DNA of 43,963 nucleotides from Nostoc sp. GT001 (GCF_030382115.1 NZ_JAUDRJ010000003.1:2026782-2070744); one strand, 5' to 3'. Positions 33,595 to 42,314 are shown, numbered from the stretch's first letter. A program made the numbers and translations. The notes: a model not told the origin generated them from the sequence alone.

Positions 33595-35226
33595 CTACCA
33601 AATTATGCGATCGCTCCATTTTCCCAACATTTTAGCACTCACTCCTGGAACTCTTTCTAAGTCTTGTAAAGATGTAAATTTTTGCTGTTGACGACTAATA
33701 ATTATTCGCTGCGCTAATTTTTTACCCACGCCAGGGAGAGTTGCCAATTCTTCTAAACTTGCGGTGTTGATATTGACTTTTTGATTTGCTTGTACTTCAC
33801 TTGATGAAGAAGTTTTTATCTGAGGACACCGTGTTTGTTCTAATTTAATTTTTTCTTGAATTGCTGGTGGTAAACCGGGTTTGACTTTGGTATAAAGACG
33901 AGCGAATTCTCGCATATAATGGGCAGCAACTATCGGATTTTCAATCACTACAAGCGTCTCATCGTTACCATTATTAGCAGCATCTGACCAATTATGAGAG
34001 CCTGTAATTACAGTTTGACTATCAATAACACCAAATTTGTGATGCAATAAATCGCCTTTGGGTAATACAGGTACACCTACGGTAGTGATTGGATTTGACC
34101 AAGGATGATTGTCAATTTCATATTTACATTTGTTACTAAGAGCAACCCCCATCATATCTAAGGCTTCGCTATAAGGGCGGTAGGCGAATTGTGGTTCAAT
34201 TAAAGCGCGAATTTGCACGCTTTGTTGATGGCGTTTTTCTAAAATATTGGCAAGAGGTTGTTCGGAAAAGACAAATAAGGCCATGTCAATAGACTTGGTT
34301 GCTGAACCTAAAGTTTTACCAATTAAACCGTTACTACTGTTACTCCAAGGTTGAGTTGGAGAAGTAGGCGAAAATTGCACAGTAATTTTGGTATTACCTA
34401 AAGTTATTTGTTTAGGTAAACGTATCGGCTTTTGCAAACCAAATCGACTATCTGGTTGACCTCCCGGCCCGTCACCCCACATAATATTAAACTCTTCTGT
34501 AAATAAAGCAGCTAATTCTGGGCTGTCAATCTGCAATAAGTTATTAGCATTGCCTAAACTACTAGAATTTGTAAAATCACCCGAAGTATCACTTAATGTA
34601 AAATTAGCTGAAGTGATAATTACTAGGCGATTGTCCACAATCACAAATTTATGATGCATCAAGCTGCTACCCGCTGAACCATCTGCTCGATCGTCTAGCC
34701 AGGGAATTTTGGCATTCTGCAAAATTATCAAAGCATCTCTTTGATTGATTTCTGCCGGACTAAGTTGATTATCTTGATTAATATCGATAAATTTGCGAAA
34801 TTCATTGTAGCGTTCCTGTTCTCTTTTATCTAACTTACCTACTTCAGCAGATGTTAAGCTACTCCAAGGTCGGCTATAGATATTTTCTAAAATTATCCTG
34901 ACTTTTACCCCAGCTTTTTGTCTATCAACCAATGCTTGGGCAACTTTGGGTAAACGTAATTCTTGTACCGCTATATCTACTGTAGATTTAGCTTGTGTAA
35001 TCGCATCCACAATCTGTTTTTCTAAATCATCCCCCAGGCGAGTTTGCTGACGGTAAGCTTCTTGGTATTCTGAAGACTCAGAATGGTTAAAGTAAGCTTG
35101 AATTAACGGGTCTTGTGGTAAGGGTGCTGGACGCTGATTATAAGACTGGACTCGTTGACAACCAGGGAGGGAGAATATCAGTAAAAAGATATATAAAAAA
35201 TATCTTTGTCTAGAGATAAGTTGCAC
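33595..35226 (-). CDS. exported lipoprotein: phospholipase D-type domain with EF-hand and C-terminal HhH
   Basis: A 543-residue protein. The N-terminus is a lipoprotein signal peptide ending LIFSLPGC (lipobox Cys near residue 23). Two PLD/HKD half-sites follow: HHKFVIVDNRLVIITSANF in the first half and HHKFGVIDSQTVITGSHNW in the second, together forming one phosphodiesterase site. Between the start and the first site sits a calcium loop of EF-hand type, DINQDNQLSPAE. The last 60 residues form a ComEA-like helix-hairpin-helix (INTASLEELATLPGVGKKLA). The set suggests a Ca2+-responsive nuclease or phosphodiesterase acting on DNA at the cell surface, for example in DNA uptake or degradation. This function is inferred. 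Confidence 0.85.
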   Translation of the reverse strand: MQLISRQRYFLYIFLLIFSLPGCQRVQSYNQRPAPLPQDPLIQAYFNHSESSEYQEAYRQQTRLGDDLEKQIVDAITQAKSTVDIAVQELRLPKVAQALVDRQKAGVKVRIILENIYSRPWSSLTSAEVGKLDKREQERYNEFRKFIDINQDNQLSPAEINQRDALIILQNAKIPWLDDRADGSAGSSLMHHKFVIVDNRLVIITSANFTLSDTSGDFTNSSSLGNANNLLQIDSPELAALFTEEFNIMWGDGPGGQPDSRFGLQKPIRLPKQITLGNTKITVQFSPTSPTQPWSNSSNGLIGKTLGSATKSIDMALFVFSEQPLANILEKRHQQSVQIRALIEPQFAYRPYSEALDMMGVALSNKCKYEIDNHPWSNPITTVGVPVLPKGDLLHHKFGVIDSQTVITGSHNWSDAANNGNDETLVVIENPIVAAHYMREFARLYTKVKPGLPPAIQEKIKLEQTRCPQIKTSSSSEVQANQKVNINTASLEELATLPGVGKKLAQRIIISRQQQKFTSLQDLERVPGVSAKMLGKWSDRIIW

Positions 35227-35443
35227 TGTAATCTGTTAAAAGTGGATTGGGAGTGGATATATTTATCATTCCCAAAATTTTGTGTTCTGAATTAAGTAGA
35301 GAAATAAGTTTCCAAGTCAAGGAAAAAATTCACTGCTAGATGTAAAATTACAGATATTTTTTTCAGGATTTGTTCACTAAAACTGTATATGCTGACAAAT
35401 CCGCAGTCTATCACCAACGTGTGTTCTCACTATTATCGGTTTT

Positions 35444-36613
35444 ATGCAAATTTATCTAGATTACAGCGCCACTACTCCAACTCGAAAAGAAGCGATCGCA
35501 GTTATGCAAACAATCCTCACTCAACAGTGGGGCAATCCCTCCAGTTTACATGAGTGGGGACAACGGGCGGCAACGGTTGTAGAACAAGCCAGAGTCCAAG
35601 TTGCTGGTTTAATTAATGCCGCTACCCCTGAATCGATTGTTTTTACCTCTGGTGGCACTGAGGCAGATAATTTGGCGATTATGGGTGTGGCTCGGTTGTA
35701 TGCTGTACCTCAACATCTAATTATCTCCAGCGTTGAACATTCTGCAATTTCTGAGACAGCAAGGTTGCTAGAAATGTGGGGTTGGGAAGTTACGCGCTTG
35801 TCTGTAAATGTTAAAGGTAGAGTCAATCCCTTAAATTTAAAAGCGGCGTTGCGACATAACACAGCCTTAGTTTCTATAATTTACGGTCAAAGTGAAGTTG
35901 GGACTGTGCAACCGATCGCAGAACTGGGTAAAATTGTGCGATCGCATGGTGCTTTGTTCCACACAGATGCGGTGCAAGTTGCGGGACGCTTACCCATAAA
36001 TGTGCAACAACTTCCTGTAGACTTACTTAGCCTTTCCAGTCATAAAATATATGGGCCGCAAGGTGCAGGAGCGTTATATGTGCGTCCTGGTGTGGAGTTA
36101 ATGCCCTTGCTGGGTGGTGGTGGGCAAGAAATGGGACTGCGTTCTGGTACGCAAGCAGTACCGATAATAGCGGGGTTTGGTGTAGCAGCAGAATTAGCAG
36201 CCGAAGAATTGGCTACAGAAACACCACGATTGATTGAATTACGCGATCGCGCTTTTGCCCAATTAGCTGAGATTCCTGGTTTAATCCCTACAGGGGATGT
36301 TTGCGATCGTTTACCTCATCATGTCAGTATGTGCTTAGAAAACGCCGATGGGGAAAAACTTAGCGGTAAAACCTTGGTGCGACAGCTAAACCTTGCAGGC
36401 ATTGGCATCAGTGCTGGTGCTGCCTGCCACAGTGGTAAACTTAGTCCTAGCCCGATACTTTTAGCGATGGGCTATTCGGAAAAAGCCGCTTTGGGTGGAA
36501 TTCGCATCACATTGGGGCGTGAGACGACGGAAGCTGATATAGATTGGACAGTGATGGTGTTGAAGCAAGTTTTGCAAAGGCTGACACCAAATTTATCTTT
36601 AGTTAAGCGTTAA
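35444..36613 (+). CDS. cysteine desulfurase (NifS/IscS family)
   Basis: PLP enzyme (389 aa) that takes sulfur from cysteine to form a persulfide for Fe-S clusters and other thio-cofactors. Visible are YLDYSATTPTRKEA at the start, FTSGGTEADNLAIMG, the histidine region SSVEHSA, the PLP lysine in LSSHKIYGPQGAG and the catalytic Cys in GISAGAACHSGKLSPSPIL. Length and motif order fit the class I NifS/IscS family. No nif or isc partner gene is adjacent, so it is probably a general-purpose copy and not the nif cluster enzyme. It directly precedes the restriction-modification module. Confidence 0.92.
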   Translation: MQIYLDYSATTPTRKEAIAVMQTILTQQWGNPSSLHEWGQRAATVVEQARVQVAGLINAATPESIVFTSGGTEADNLAIMGVARLYAVPQHLIISSVEHSAISETARLLEMWGWEVTRLSVNVKGRVNPLNLKAALRHNTALVSIIYGQSEVGTVQPIAELGKIVRSHGALFHTDAVQVAGRLPINVQQLPVDLLSLSSHKIYGPQGAGALYVRPGVELMPLLGGGGQEMGLRSGTQAVPIIAGFGVAAELAAEELATETPRLIELRDRAFAQLAEIPGLIPTGDVCDRLPHHVSMCLENADGEKLSGKTLVRQLNLAGIGISAGAACHSGKLSPSPILLAMGYSEKAALGGIRITLGRETTEADIDWTVMVLKQVLQRLTPNLSLVKR

Positions 36614-36669
36614 AACAATTGTAACAAATCGCATACCTATAGGAATACTAGCTACATTATGATATAAGT

Positions 36670-36684
36670 ATCCCAAAATAGGAT
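36670..36684. promoter_or_regulatory. putative operator, copy 1, before the methyltransferase gene
   Basis: ATCCCAAAATAGGAT is an imperfect palindrome (ATCC/GGAT) located 44 bp before the methyltransferase start. The identical 15 bases occur at 39017-39031 upstream of the HTH gene. This is the arrangement expected for a controller-protein site in a restriction-modification system. Confidence 0.6.
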
Positions 36685-36727
36685 AAAATCAGAGGTACTC
36701 AAGTTTCAGAGCCAAGTAAACCAATAA

Positions 36728-37816
36728 ATGAGTCTATCTAACCCAGAACCGAGTTCTCTCAAGACTTTAAAACGCAAGGCTACCAGCACAGTTGGTCGTG
36801 GAAAAGTAGTCAACCTCAACACTAACTTAAATTTTTCTGCATGGAATGATGAAAGTGTTGCTCTATATATGGGTGATAGTCTCGAACATTACAACAATTG
36901 GGAGCAGCCTACAGTCATCGTTTCAGATGGAGCTTACGGTGTTCTTGGTTTTGAAGGAGATACTTCAGATCATATTGATTTACCTAATTGGTATGAACCT
37001 CATATTGAAGCATGGTCAAAAGCAGCCATACCATGCACAACACTATGGTTTTGGAATTCAGAAATTGGCTGGGCTGTTGTGCATCCAATTTTAGAAAAGC
37101 ATGGTTGGCGTTATGCTAATTGTAATATTTGGAACAAAGGAAAAGGTCATATAGCAGGGAATGTTAATACAGAAAAAATTCGTAGATTTCCTGTTGTTAC
37201 AGAAGTGTGTGTTCAATATGTAAGAGAAGTTAAAGTCAAGGAACTGACCCTGAAAGAATGGTTGTTAAAAGAGTGGAAACGTTCTGGATTACGACGACGA
37301 CAAGCAAACGAGGCTTGTGGTGTAGCTAATGCTGCAACTAGGAAGTATTTCGATCAAGGACACTTATGGTATTTCCCTCCTCCAGAGATGTTTGAGAGGT
37401 TAGTGAACTATGCAAACGATCATGGAAATCCAGAAGGAAGACCTTACTTTTCTTTAGATGGAAACCAATCTTTAACAGGACAACAATGGAGTAAGATGCG
37501 CTCAAAATTCAAATGCCCTTATGGTTTTACAAATGTTTGGGATCGACAAGCTCTACGGGGCAATGAAAGAGTTAAGATTCCTTCTGGAAAAGCACTACAT
37601 CTTAATCAGAAGCCTCTTGATTTGATGGGCGTTATTATTGAAGCTTCAAGTGATGAGAACGATGTTATCTGGGAACCTTTCGGAGGACTATTCAGTACAT
37701 CTCTAGCAGCACGTAAACTGAGACGAAAAGCTTACTCTTGCGAAATTGATCCAGATTATTTTTATTATGGAGTGCAGAGATTTAATCAAGAAGTTCATCA
37801 ATGCTCGCTTCTCTAA
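36728..37816 (+). CDS. DNA methyltransferase of a type II restriction-modification system
   Basis: S-adenosylmethionine-dependent DNA methylase (362 aa) of the N6-adenine/N4-cytosine group. The catalytic region comes first: VIVSDGAYGVLG at about residues 64-74, a variant of the DPPY/SPPY motif. Near the C-terminus come NQKPLDLMGVIIEASSDEND and the SAM-binding WEPFGGLFSTSLAARKL. Motif IV before motif I indicates the beta class. The middle (about 160-230) is an extra helical region with EWLLKEWKRSGLRRRQANEA, probably target recognition. Its 3' end overlaps the convergent restriction gene by 35 bp. It should protect the host sequence from the neighbouring nuclease. The recognition sequence is unknown. 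Confidence 0.85.
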   Translation: MSLSNPEPSSLKTLKRKATSTVGRGKVVNLNTNLNFSAWNDESVALYMGDSLEHYNNWEQPTVIVSDGAYGVLGFEGDTSDHIDLPNWYEPHIEAWSKAAIPCTTLWFWNSEIGWAVVHPILEKHGWRYANCNIWNKGKGHIAGNVNTEKIRRFPVVTEVCVQYVREVKVKELTLKEWLLKEWKRSGLRRRQANEACGVANAATRKYFDQGHLWYFPPPEMFERLVNYANDHGNPEGRPYFSLDGNQSLTGQQWSKMRSKFKCPYGFTNVWDRQALRGNERVKIPSGKALHLNQKPLDLMGVIIEASSDENDVIWEPFGGLFSTSLAARKLRRKAYSCEIDPDYFYYGVQRFNQEVHQCSLL

Positions 37817-38699
37817 TCTCTAGATAATCTTGTAAAAATTTTTTGATTCTGTCTTCTCGATGACTTGATAGCAGCTTATTCCATTGACTAACTGTAATAC
37901 TAGAAACTTCAATATTATAGACACGCTGCTTAAATTTTTCAATACCTGGATGCACAATTCTGTCCATCTTTGCAAAATTAGTATCCAGTCTGTATTTATA
38001 CCGGATCAATAGTTCACGTAGAAGGTGCTGATATTCTCTAGTTGGTTTATAGATTTTTCCTTCAACACCCCATGAGTCAACTATTTTTTTAGCTTCTAAT
38101 AACTCTTCAACAGATCCTTGAAATTTATAACCGCTAGTGTTTGTCTGCTGTAAATTTGCTGTTCTTTGAGTTGTATCTTCTGGCTCCAAAACAATATAAT
38201 CTGGCGGATTATGATAATGAGTATCTCTAGCTAAAGCTACAGACAAACCAGAGACAACACATACATCAAGAATACGAGGCTTGCCATAGATAATTTTCTC
38301 CGGCAACCATGCCAGCATAGCAACATAGGTTTGATCGTACTTAAAATGATTTTGACTGTCTTTAAAGCGTGCTGTTATTTCTGTTGCTAATGGAAACCAT
38401 GCTTTAATTTCTAATCCTGGTGTCGGTTGAACTTTTCCTACAAAAATAGTATCTGGAAAACCTGGATCTTGTCTCTGCCAGTTTCCAAAGTCAGAAAATT
38501 CATTTTGTTTATTCAAAAATTCTACTGTGTTAAATTCGATTAAATTTCCGAGTAAGGGTGAAAGCTTTGAAATAACTTTAGCCAAGTTTAGTGCTGCATC
38601 TACAGTTACAGGCTTAGATATATCTAAAACGTCAAAAATATGACCCGATAAATTATCTATATACTGAGATGCCAGCCTGATTACATCCTGTGTCTTCAT
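37782..38699 (-). CDS. type II restriction endonuclease (PD-(D/E)XK)
   Basis: A 305-residue protein encoded convergent to the methylase. It has the nuclease core FPDTIFVGKV and GLEIKAWF, giving P82-D83, E97 and K99, the PD-(D/E)XK metal and catalytic residues. The rest shows no known motif, as is usual for restriction enzymes. Its ATG overlaps the stop of the upstream HTH gene (ATGA), so both are translated from one message. The 35-bp overlap with the methylase gene at the 3' ends could allow antisense interference. Target sequence and cut type are unknown. Confidence 0.78.
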   Translation of the reverse strand: MKTQDVIRLASQYIDNLSGHIFDVLDISKPVTVDAALNLAKVISKLSPLLGNLIEFNTVEFLNKQNEFSDFGNWQRQDPGFPDTIFVGKVQPTPGLEIKAWFPLATEITARFKDSQNHFKYDQTYVAMLAWLPEKIIYGKPRILDVCVVSGLSVALARDTHYHNPPDYIVLEPEDTTQRTANLQQTNTSGYKFQGSVEELLEAKKIVDSWGVEGKIYKPTREYQHLLRELLIRYKYRLDTNFAKMDRIVHPGIEKFKQRVYNIEVSSITVSQWNKLLSSHREDRIKKFLQDYLEIREASIDELLD

Positions 38700-38959
38700 A
38701 CCTCTTCCTCACAAGATGCTTCAGATATTCCTTGTTCAACTTTTCTGAGAATATCGCAAGGATCTATACCGATTACGCGAGTAACTAATAGAAACTCAAT
38801 TACATCTAACCGCCGTTCACCATTTTCGTATTTGGCTACAAAAGATTGTGGCTTTTTCAACGATTTAGCAAGAGTCTGTTGAGTTAATTTTGCTTCCTTA
38901 CGAGCCGCAATCATACAGCGACGGAATATTTCATAGTCTTGGCTGAAAACAAATTTCAT
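38696..38959 (-). CDS. HTH regulator of the restriction-modification module (Xre/C-protein type)
   Basis: A small DNA-binding protein of 87 residues, with a helix-turn-helix of the Cro/CI-Xre type at about residues 24-58 (LTQQTLAKSLKKPQSFVAKY then ENGERRLDVIEF). Size and place just before the nuclease gene fit a controller (C) protein that times nuclease against methylase expression. It overlaps the nuclease start by four bases. The identical palindromes at 39017-39031 (upstream of this gene) and 36670-36684 (upstream of the methylase) are the likely binding sites. Whether it activates, represses or both is open. Confidence 0.8.
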   Translation of the reverse strand: MKFVFSQDYEIFRRCMIAARKEAKLTQQTLAKSLKKPQSFVAKYENGERRLDVIEFLLVTRVIGIDPCDILRKVEQGISEASCEEEV

Positions 38960-39016
38960 TGTGCCTTGGCTTTAGCACTATGTATACGTTGAACACAATA
39001 AACCCGATTTCGGATA

Positions 39017-39031
39017 ATCCCAAAATAGGAT
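39017..39031. promoter_or_regulatory. putative operator, copy 2, before the HTH gene
   Basis: ATCCCAAAATAGGAT, identical in all 15 bases to 36670-36684, lies 58 bp upstream of the HTH start on the minus strand. A related palindrome CCGATTTCGG is adjacent (39004-39013) and could be a second, weaker site. Confidence 0.6.
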
Positions 39032-39170
39032 ATTTTTAGATGTCTTAGCCTAGTGCGTCACCTAACAGCCCATCGTAGACATCACAGTTCTTATGCAAGT
39101 TCCTGAGTAAAGGCGATATTTATGCAGTTTGCGATCGCATCCTATAATATTATCAATAGAAATCAGCATT

Positions 39171-40100
39171 ATGAGTATTATCGTCTTCGGCAGCATAAAT
39201 ATAGACTTGGTAGCAACAACACCCCGGTTGCCAGTCGCAGGAGAAACGTTGCTAGGAGAAGAATTTTTTAAAGTTTCGGGAGGGAAAGGAGCCAATCAAG
39301 CCGTAGCATTAGCAAAATTGGGCATTCCTACCCAGATAGTAGGGCGTGTAGGTGCAGATGATTTTGGTAAGGAACTTGTTAACAATTTGCAAACATCTGG
39401 TGTGCAGACTGATAACATTTTTGTGGATAAAACTGTTAGTTCTGGAGTCGCTATTATCACCGTGAGTCAGACTGGTGAAAATCAAATCGTCGTTATTCCT
39501 GGTGCAAATGGGCGCGTCAATCAAGAAGATGTAGAGCGATTATCCCACTTATTACCAGAAGCTACAGCACTACTTTTACAACTAGAAATTCCGATTACTG
39601 CCGTGATTGCTGCTGCTAAAGCCGCAAAAGGTGCAAATATAAAAGTAATTTTTGACCCCGCACCCGCACAGTCTAATTTACCAGATGAATTGTATCCATT
39701 GGTTGATATTATTACACCGAATGAAGTTGAAGCAGCGCAGTTGGTTGGTTTTCCTGTGAATGGAGAAGAACAAGCAGCCAAAGCTGCTGCGGTTTTATTA
39801 CAACGGGGTGTGAAATGTGCGATCGTCAAATTGGGTGCTAAGGGTGTTTTTTGTGCCACTGCTGAAGAAAAGTTTTTTGTACCTGCGTTTTCAATTCATG
39901 CAGTTGACACAGTAGCCGCAGGCGATGCTTTTAATGGTGGTTTAGCGGCAGCACTTTTTGAAGGACTTTCCTTACATCAAGCAGTTGTTTGGGGTGCAGC
40001 AGCGGGTGCTTTGACAGCAACAAAACCAGGCGCACAAACTTCGCTACCTGATAGGTTTACATTTGATGCATTTCTTCAGGAAAGGGGAATAAGCAGGTAA
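39171..40100 (+). CDS. rbsK: ribokinase
   Basis: PfkB-family sugar kinase (309 aa) that makes ribose 5-phosphate from ribose and ATP. The start is ATG 39171, giving MSIIVFGSINIDLVATTPRL; the upstream in-frame extension to 39129 has no support. PfkB signature 1 is visible as VSGGKGANQAVALAKLG and signature 2 as DTVAAGDAFNGGLAAAL, with the catalytic Asp in AAGDAF. NEVEAAQLVGFPV and VKLGAKGVF are typical. A small aldolase/transaldolase follows on the same strand after 104 bp, so the two may feed ribose into the pentose phosphate pathway. Confidence 0.92.
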   Translation: MSIIVFGSINIDLVATTPRLPVAGETLLGEEFFKVSGGKGANQAVALAKLGIPTQIVGRVGADDFGKELVNNLQTSGVQTDNIFVDKTVSSGVAIITVSQTGENQIVVIPGANGRVNQEDVERLSHLLPEATALLLQLEIPITAVIAAAKAAKGANIKVIFDPAPAQSNLPDELYPLVDIITPNEVEAAQLVGFPVNGEEQAAKAAAVLLQRGVKCAIVKLGAKGVFCATAEEKFFVPAFSIHAVDTVAAGDAFNGGLAAALFEGLSLHQAVVWGAAAGALTATKPGAQTSLPDRFTFDAFLQERGISR

Positions 40101-40204
40101 AATACTTACCTGATAGGGATTGGCAGAAATATCAGTGCAAAGCTTCTGAACGATGTAGGGTGTATAGCAGCAGAAATGCAGGTAGGAAAAGTGAGGAATT
40201 AAGT

Positions 40205-40846
40205 ATGGCACTATATCTAGACTCCGCGATCGCATCGGAAGCTGAAGTTGTTAAGCTTTGGGGATGGGTAAAAGGTATCACCACAAATCCCACGCTGTTA
40301 TCTCAAAGCGATACTCCACCAGAAACCACGCTCAAAAAATTGGTTGCCTTGACAAATGGCCCGTTATACTATCAACTTATGGCATCTGATAAAGCTGGGA
40401 TGCTAGCTGAAGCTAGAAAAGCTTTCGAGATTATTGGTTCACAAACAATTTTGAAGATTCCCGCAACACCGTTAGGATTTGAAGTGGTGGCGAGTCTCTC
40501 ACCAGAGATTACCTGTTCGGTGACAGCGATTTATAGTGCAGCACAGGCAGCAGTAGCACGGGAAGCAGGAGCTAAAATTGCCATAGCTTATGTAAATCGA
40601 GCTACCCGATTGTTAGGTGATGGTATTGCTTTAGTGCGGGATATGGCTAGCGTACTCAAAGGTAGTGATACGGAAATCTTGGCAGCTAGTATCAAATCTC
40701 CTGAAGAAGCAGCCGCATCGTTGCAAGCCGGGGCGAATCATTTAACTTTACCATTGGCAATGTTGCAGGCGATCGCAACTCATGAATTCTCCCAAAAAAC
40801 CGTTGAAGAATTCGCTAAAGGAGGCATTGGGTTAAGTAATGCGTAA
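40205..40846 (+). CDS. transaldolase / fructose-6-phosphate aldolase-like (TalC/FSA type)
   Basis: A small class I aldolase (213 aa) of the transaldolase superfamily, either a true transaldolase of the pentose phosphate pathway or a fructose-6-phosphate aldolase. The ATG at 40205 with GAGGAAT upstream gives the conserved N-terminus MALYLDSAIASEAEVVKLW, followed by VKGITTNPTLLSQ. The Schiff-base lysine is in ILKIPATPLGFEVVASL. CSVTAIYSAAQAAVAREAGA is also family typical. Length fits the short FSA/TalC type rather than the long TalB type. The region between it and the LysR gene (40847-40957) holds only dispersed repeat DNA. Confidence 0.88.
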   Translation: MALYLDSAIASEAEVVKLWGWVKGITTNPTLLSQSDTPPETTLKKLVALTNGPLYYQLMASDKAGMLAEARKAFEIIGSQTILKIPATPLGFEVVASLSPEITCSVTAIYSAAQAAVAREAGAKIAIAYVNRATRLLGDGIALVRDMASVLKGSDTEILAASIKSPEEAAASLQAGANHLTLPLAMLQAIATHEFSQKTVEEFAKGGIGLSNA

Positions 40847-40957
40847 TATTTCGGCTCCTTTCGACTTCTCTACGAGACGCTACGCGTTAGCGGAGCTTTC
40901 GCTTTAGCGATACGCTCAAGGCAAGACGCTCAATACAAGTTCGTAATTCGGATGTGT

Positions 40958-41858
40958 TCAATAAGTGAATTTAGCTAAACTATAAAAATCAAATTTACTC
41001 AACATCTCCAAAAATGTGAATACCGCAGGTACTTGCAGAGCATTAGATAAAGTTGCAGTTGCAATGACTCTTTCAAGCGGTGCAGGTAAACTGTATACCT
41101 GCACCTTTAGGGGAATGGGTACAGCTGCTAAACGAGGCATAATAGCTGCTCTCAGTCCTTGATTCACCATGCTAACGACTGTGGAATCTTCTTGAATGTC
41201 GCTAGCAGTATGGATTGGAATTGCGAAAGTCTTCAGGTGGTTGTGAAGAATGCGTCCACAGGGAGTACAAGGAAGTAAAACCGAGCGGATAGGCTGCTAT
41301 GTCTTCCCAAGTAATTTTCGGACTGCTAATTTTGGTATCTGGTGGTAGTAAAGCTATATACTCATCCCGAAAAATTTCCCAGGTTTCAAATTCTTCACCA
41401 GTTGGCAGACAGGTAATACCAATATCGGCACGTCCATCATGCAAACACTGCTCTACATCCGTGAAAGCAGCACACTCTATGATTGTGACAGCAATTTCTG
41501 GGAATTGATTGTGAAATTGGGCGATCGCTTTTGGTAATAGATGAGTAGCAACGCTCCGAAAAGCCGCAATTCGCACATGGCCACCGTGTAAACCTTTATG
41601 TAGGTTTGCTTCGTGTTGCATCATCTTTAGATGCTGCATTGCTTGACGCGCATGATACAAAATACGCTCTCCAGCTGGTGTCAGCACAGCACCGTGACGA
41701 CCTCTCGCAAATAATGGTACACCCAATTCTTCTTCTAGGGTGGCGATCGCATGACTAATTGCAGGCTGGGAAAGCTGCAATTCTAAGGCTGCTTCACTAA
41801 AGTTACCACGATCTGCTACTGCAACTATGGCTCGGAGTTGAGAGAGTTTCATAGGCAA
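40958..41858 (-). pseudogene. LysR family regulator interrupted by a frameshift
   Basis: The N-terminal 218 codons (41858-41202) contain a LysR winged HTH (LSQLRAIVAVADRGNFSEAA) and the first part of the ligand domain. The frame then stops after SNPYC. In the next frame the sequence goes on, from about 41281 to 40958: VLLPCTPCGRILHN, then IPIHTASDIQEDSTVVSMVN and a normal end. The change from YPL to VLLPC lies near 41281-41290, and the total length (901 bases) is 3n+1, so a single inserted base explains it. Intact, it would be a 300-residue LysR protein. It may be inactive, or the base may be a sequencing error. Confidence 0.85.
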
Positions 41859-41929
41859 TTGATGAGAACAAGGGTATACACATCCTGACTTTATTGTGGC
41901 AAAAAGGTTGTATTAGTGATTTTTCATAT

Positions 41930-41948
41930 CTATAAATCCTATTTATAG
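41930..41948. promoter_or_regulatory. putative LysR-type operator
   Basis: CTATAAA and TTTATAG flank TCCTA, giving a perfect inverted repeat with T-N11-A inside, as in LysR boxes. It lies between the LysR gene (71 bp away) and the divergent gene at 42030. It probably served autoregulation and control of that gene. Confidence 0.45.
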
Positions 41949-42029
41949 AACCTATGCAAGCCATGATTTGATTCCTAATTGAGATGTTGTTACTGTTTTA
42001 TTTACTGAGCAACTTTCAGGAATAATTTT

Positions 42030-42314
42030 ATGAACAATAACATTAGGTGTCTATCAAAAGAAGATATAGAAATAAATTGTAGTCCGTCATTCCAGAAAAA
42101 AATCCACTCAAACTTCTGGAAATCTCTGCATCTGATTTGGAAAAATTTTGTCAAAGAAGTCCTAGCAGATCCTAATGAATTACAAGTTTGGCAAAAGGTT
42201 GACCGCTACGGTAATATCTATTGGCAAGCTTACGACCCGGCGACCAGAAAATCTTTTTCTTCAGGTTCCGAAACTGATGTGTTTATGTGGATTGAACAAC
42301 TTTATCGGTATTAA
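42030..42314 (+). CDS. small conserved hypothetical protein
   Basis: A 94-residue soluble protein, divergent from the LysR gene. The second half is well structured (VWQKVDRYGNIYWQAYDPAT followed by ETDVFMWIEQLYRY), a pattern I have seen in cyanobacterial hypothetical proteins but cannot name. The N-terminal half is Lys/Asn-rich. It ends four bases before the GST start, so the two are probably co-transcribed. A role tied to the LysR regulator is possible but unproven. Confidence 0.65.
   Translation: MNNNIRCLSKEDIEINCSPSFQKKIHSNFWKSLHLIWKNFVKEVLADPNELQVWQKVDRYGNIYWQAYDPATRKSFSSGSETDVFMWIEQLYRY

Noticed and set aside
39129..39170. N-terminal extension of ribokinase
   Set aside because: Starts at TTG within a HIP1 site; the ATG at 39171 opens directly on the conserved MSIIVFGSINIDLV.
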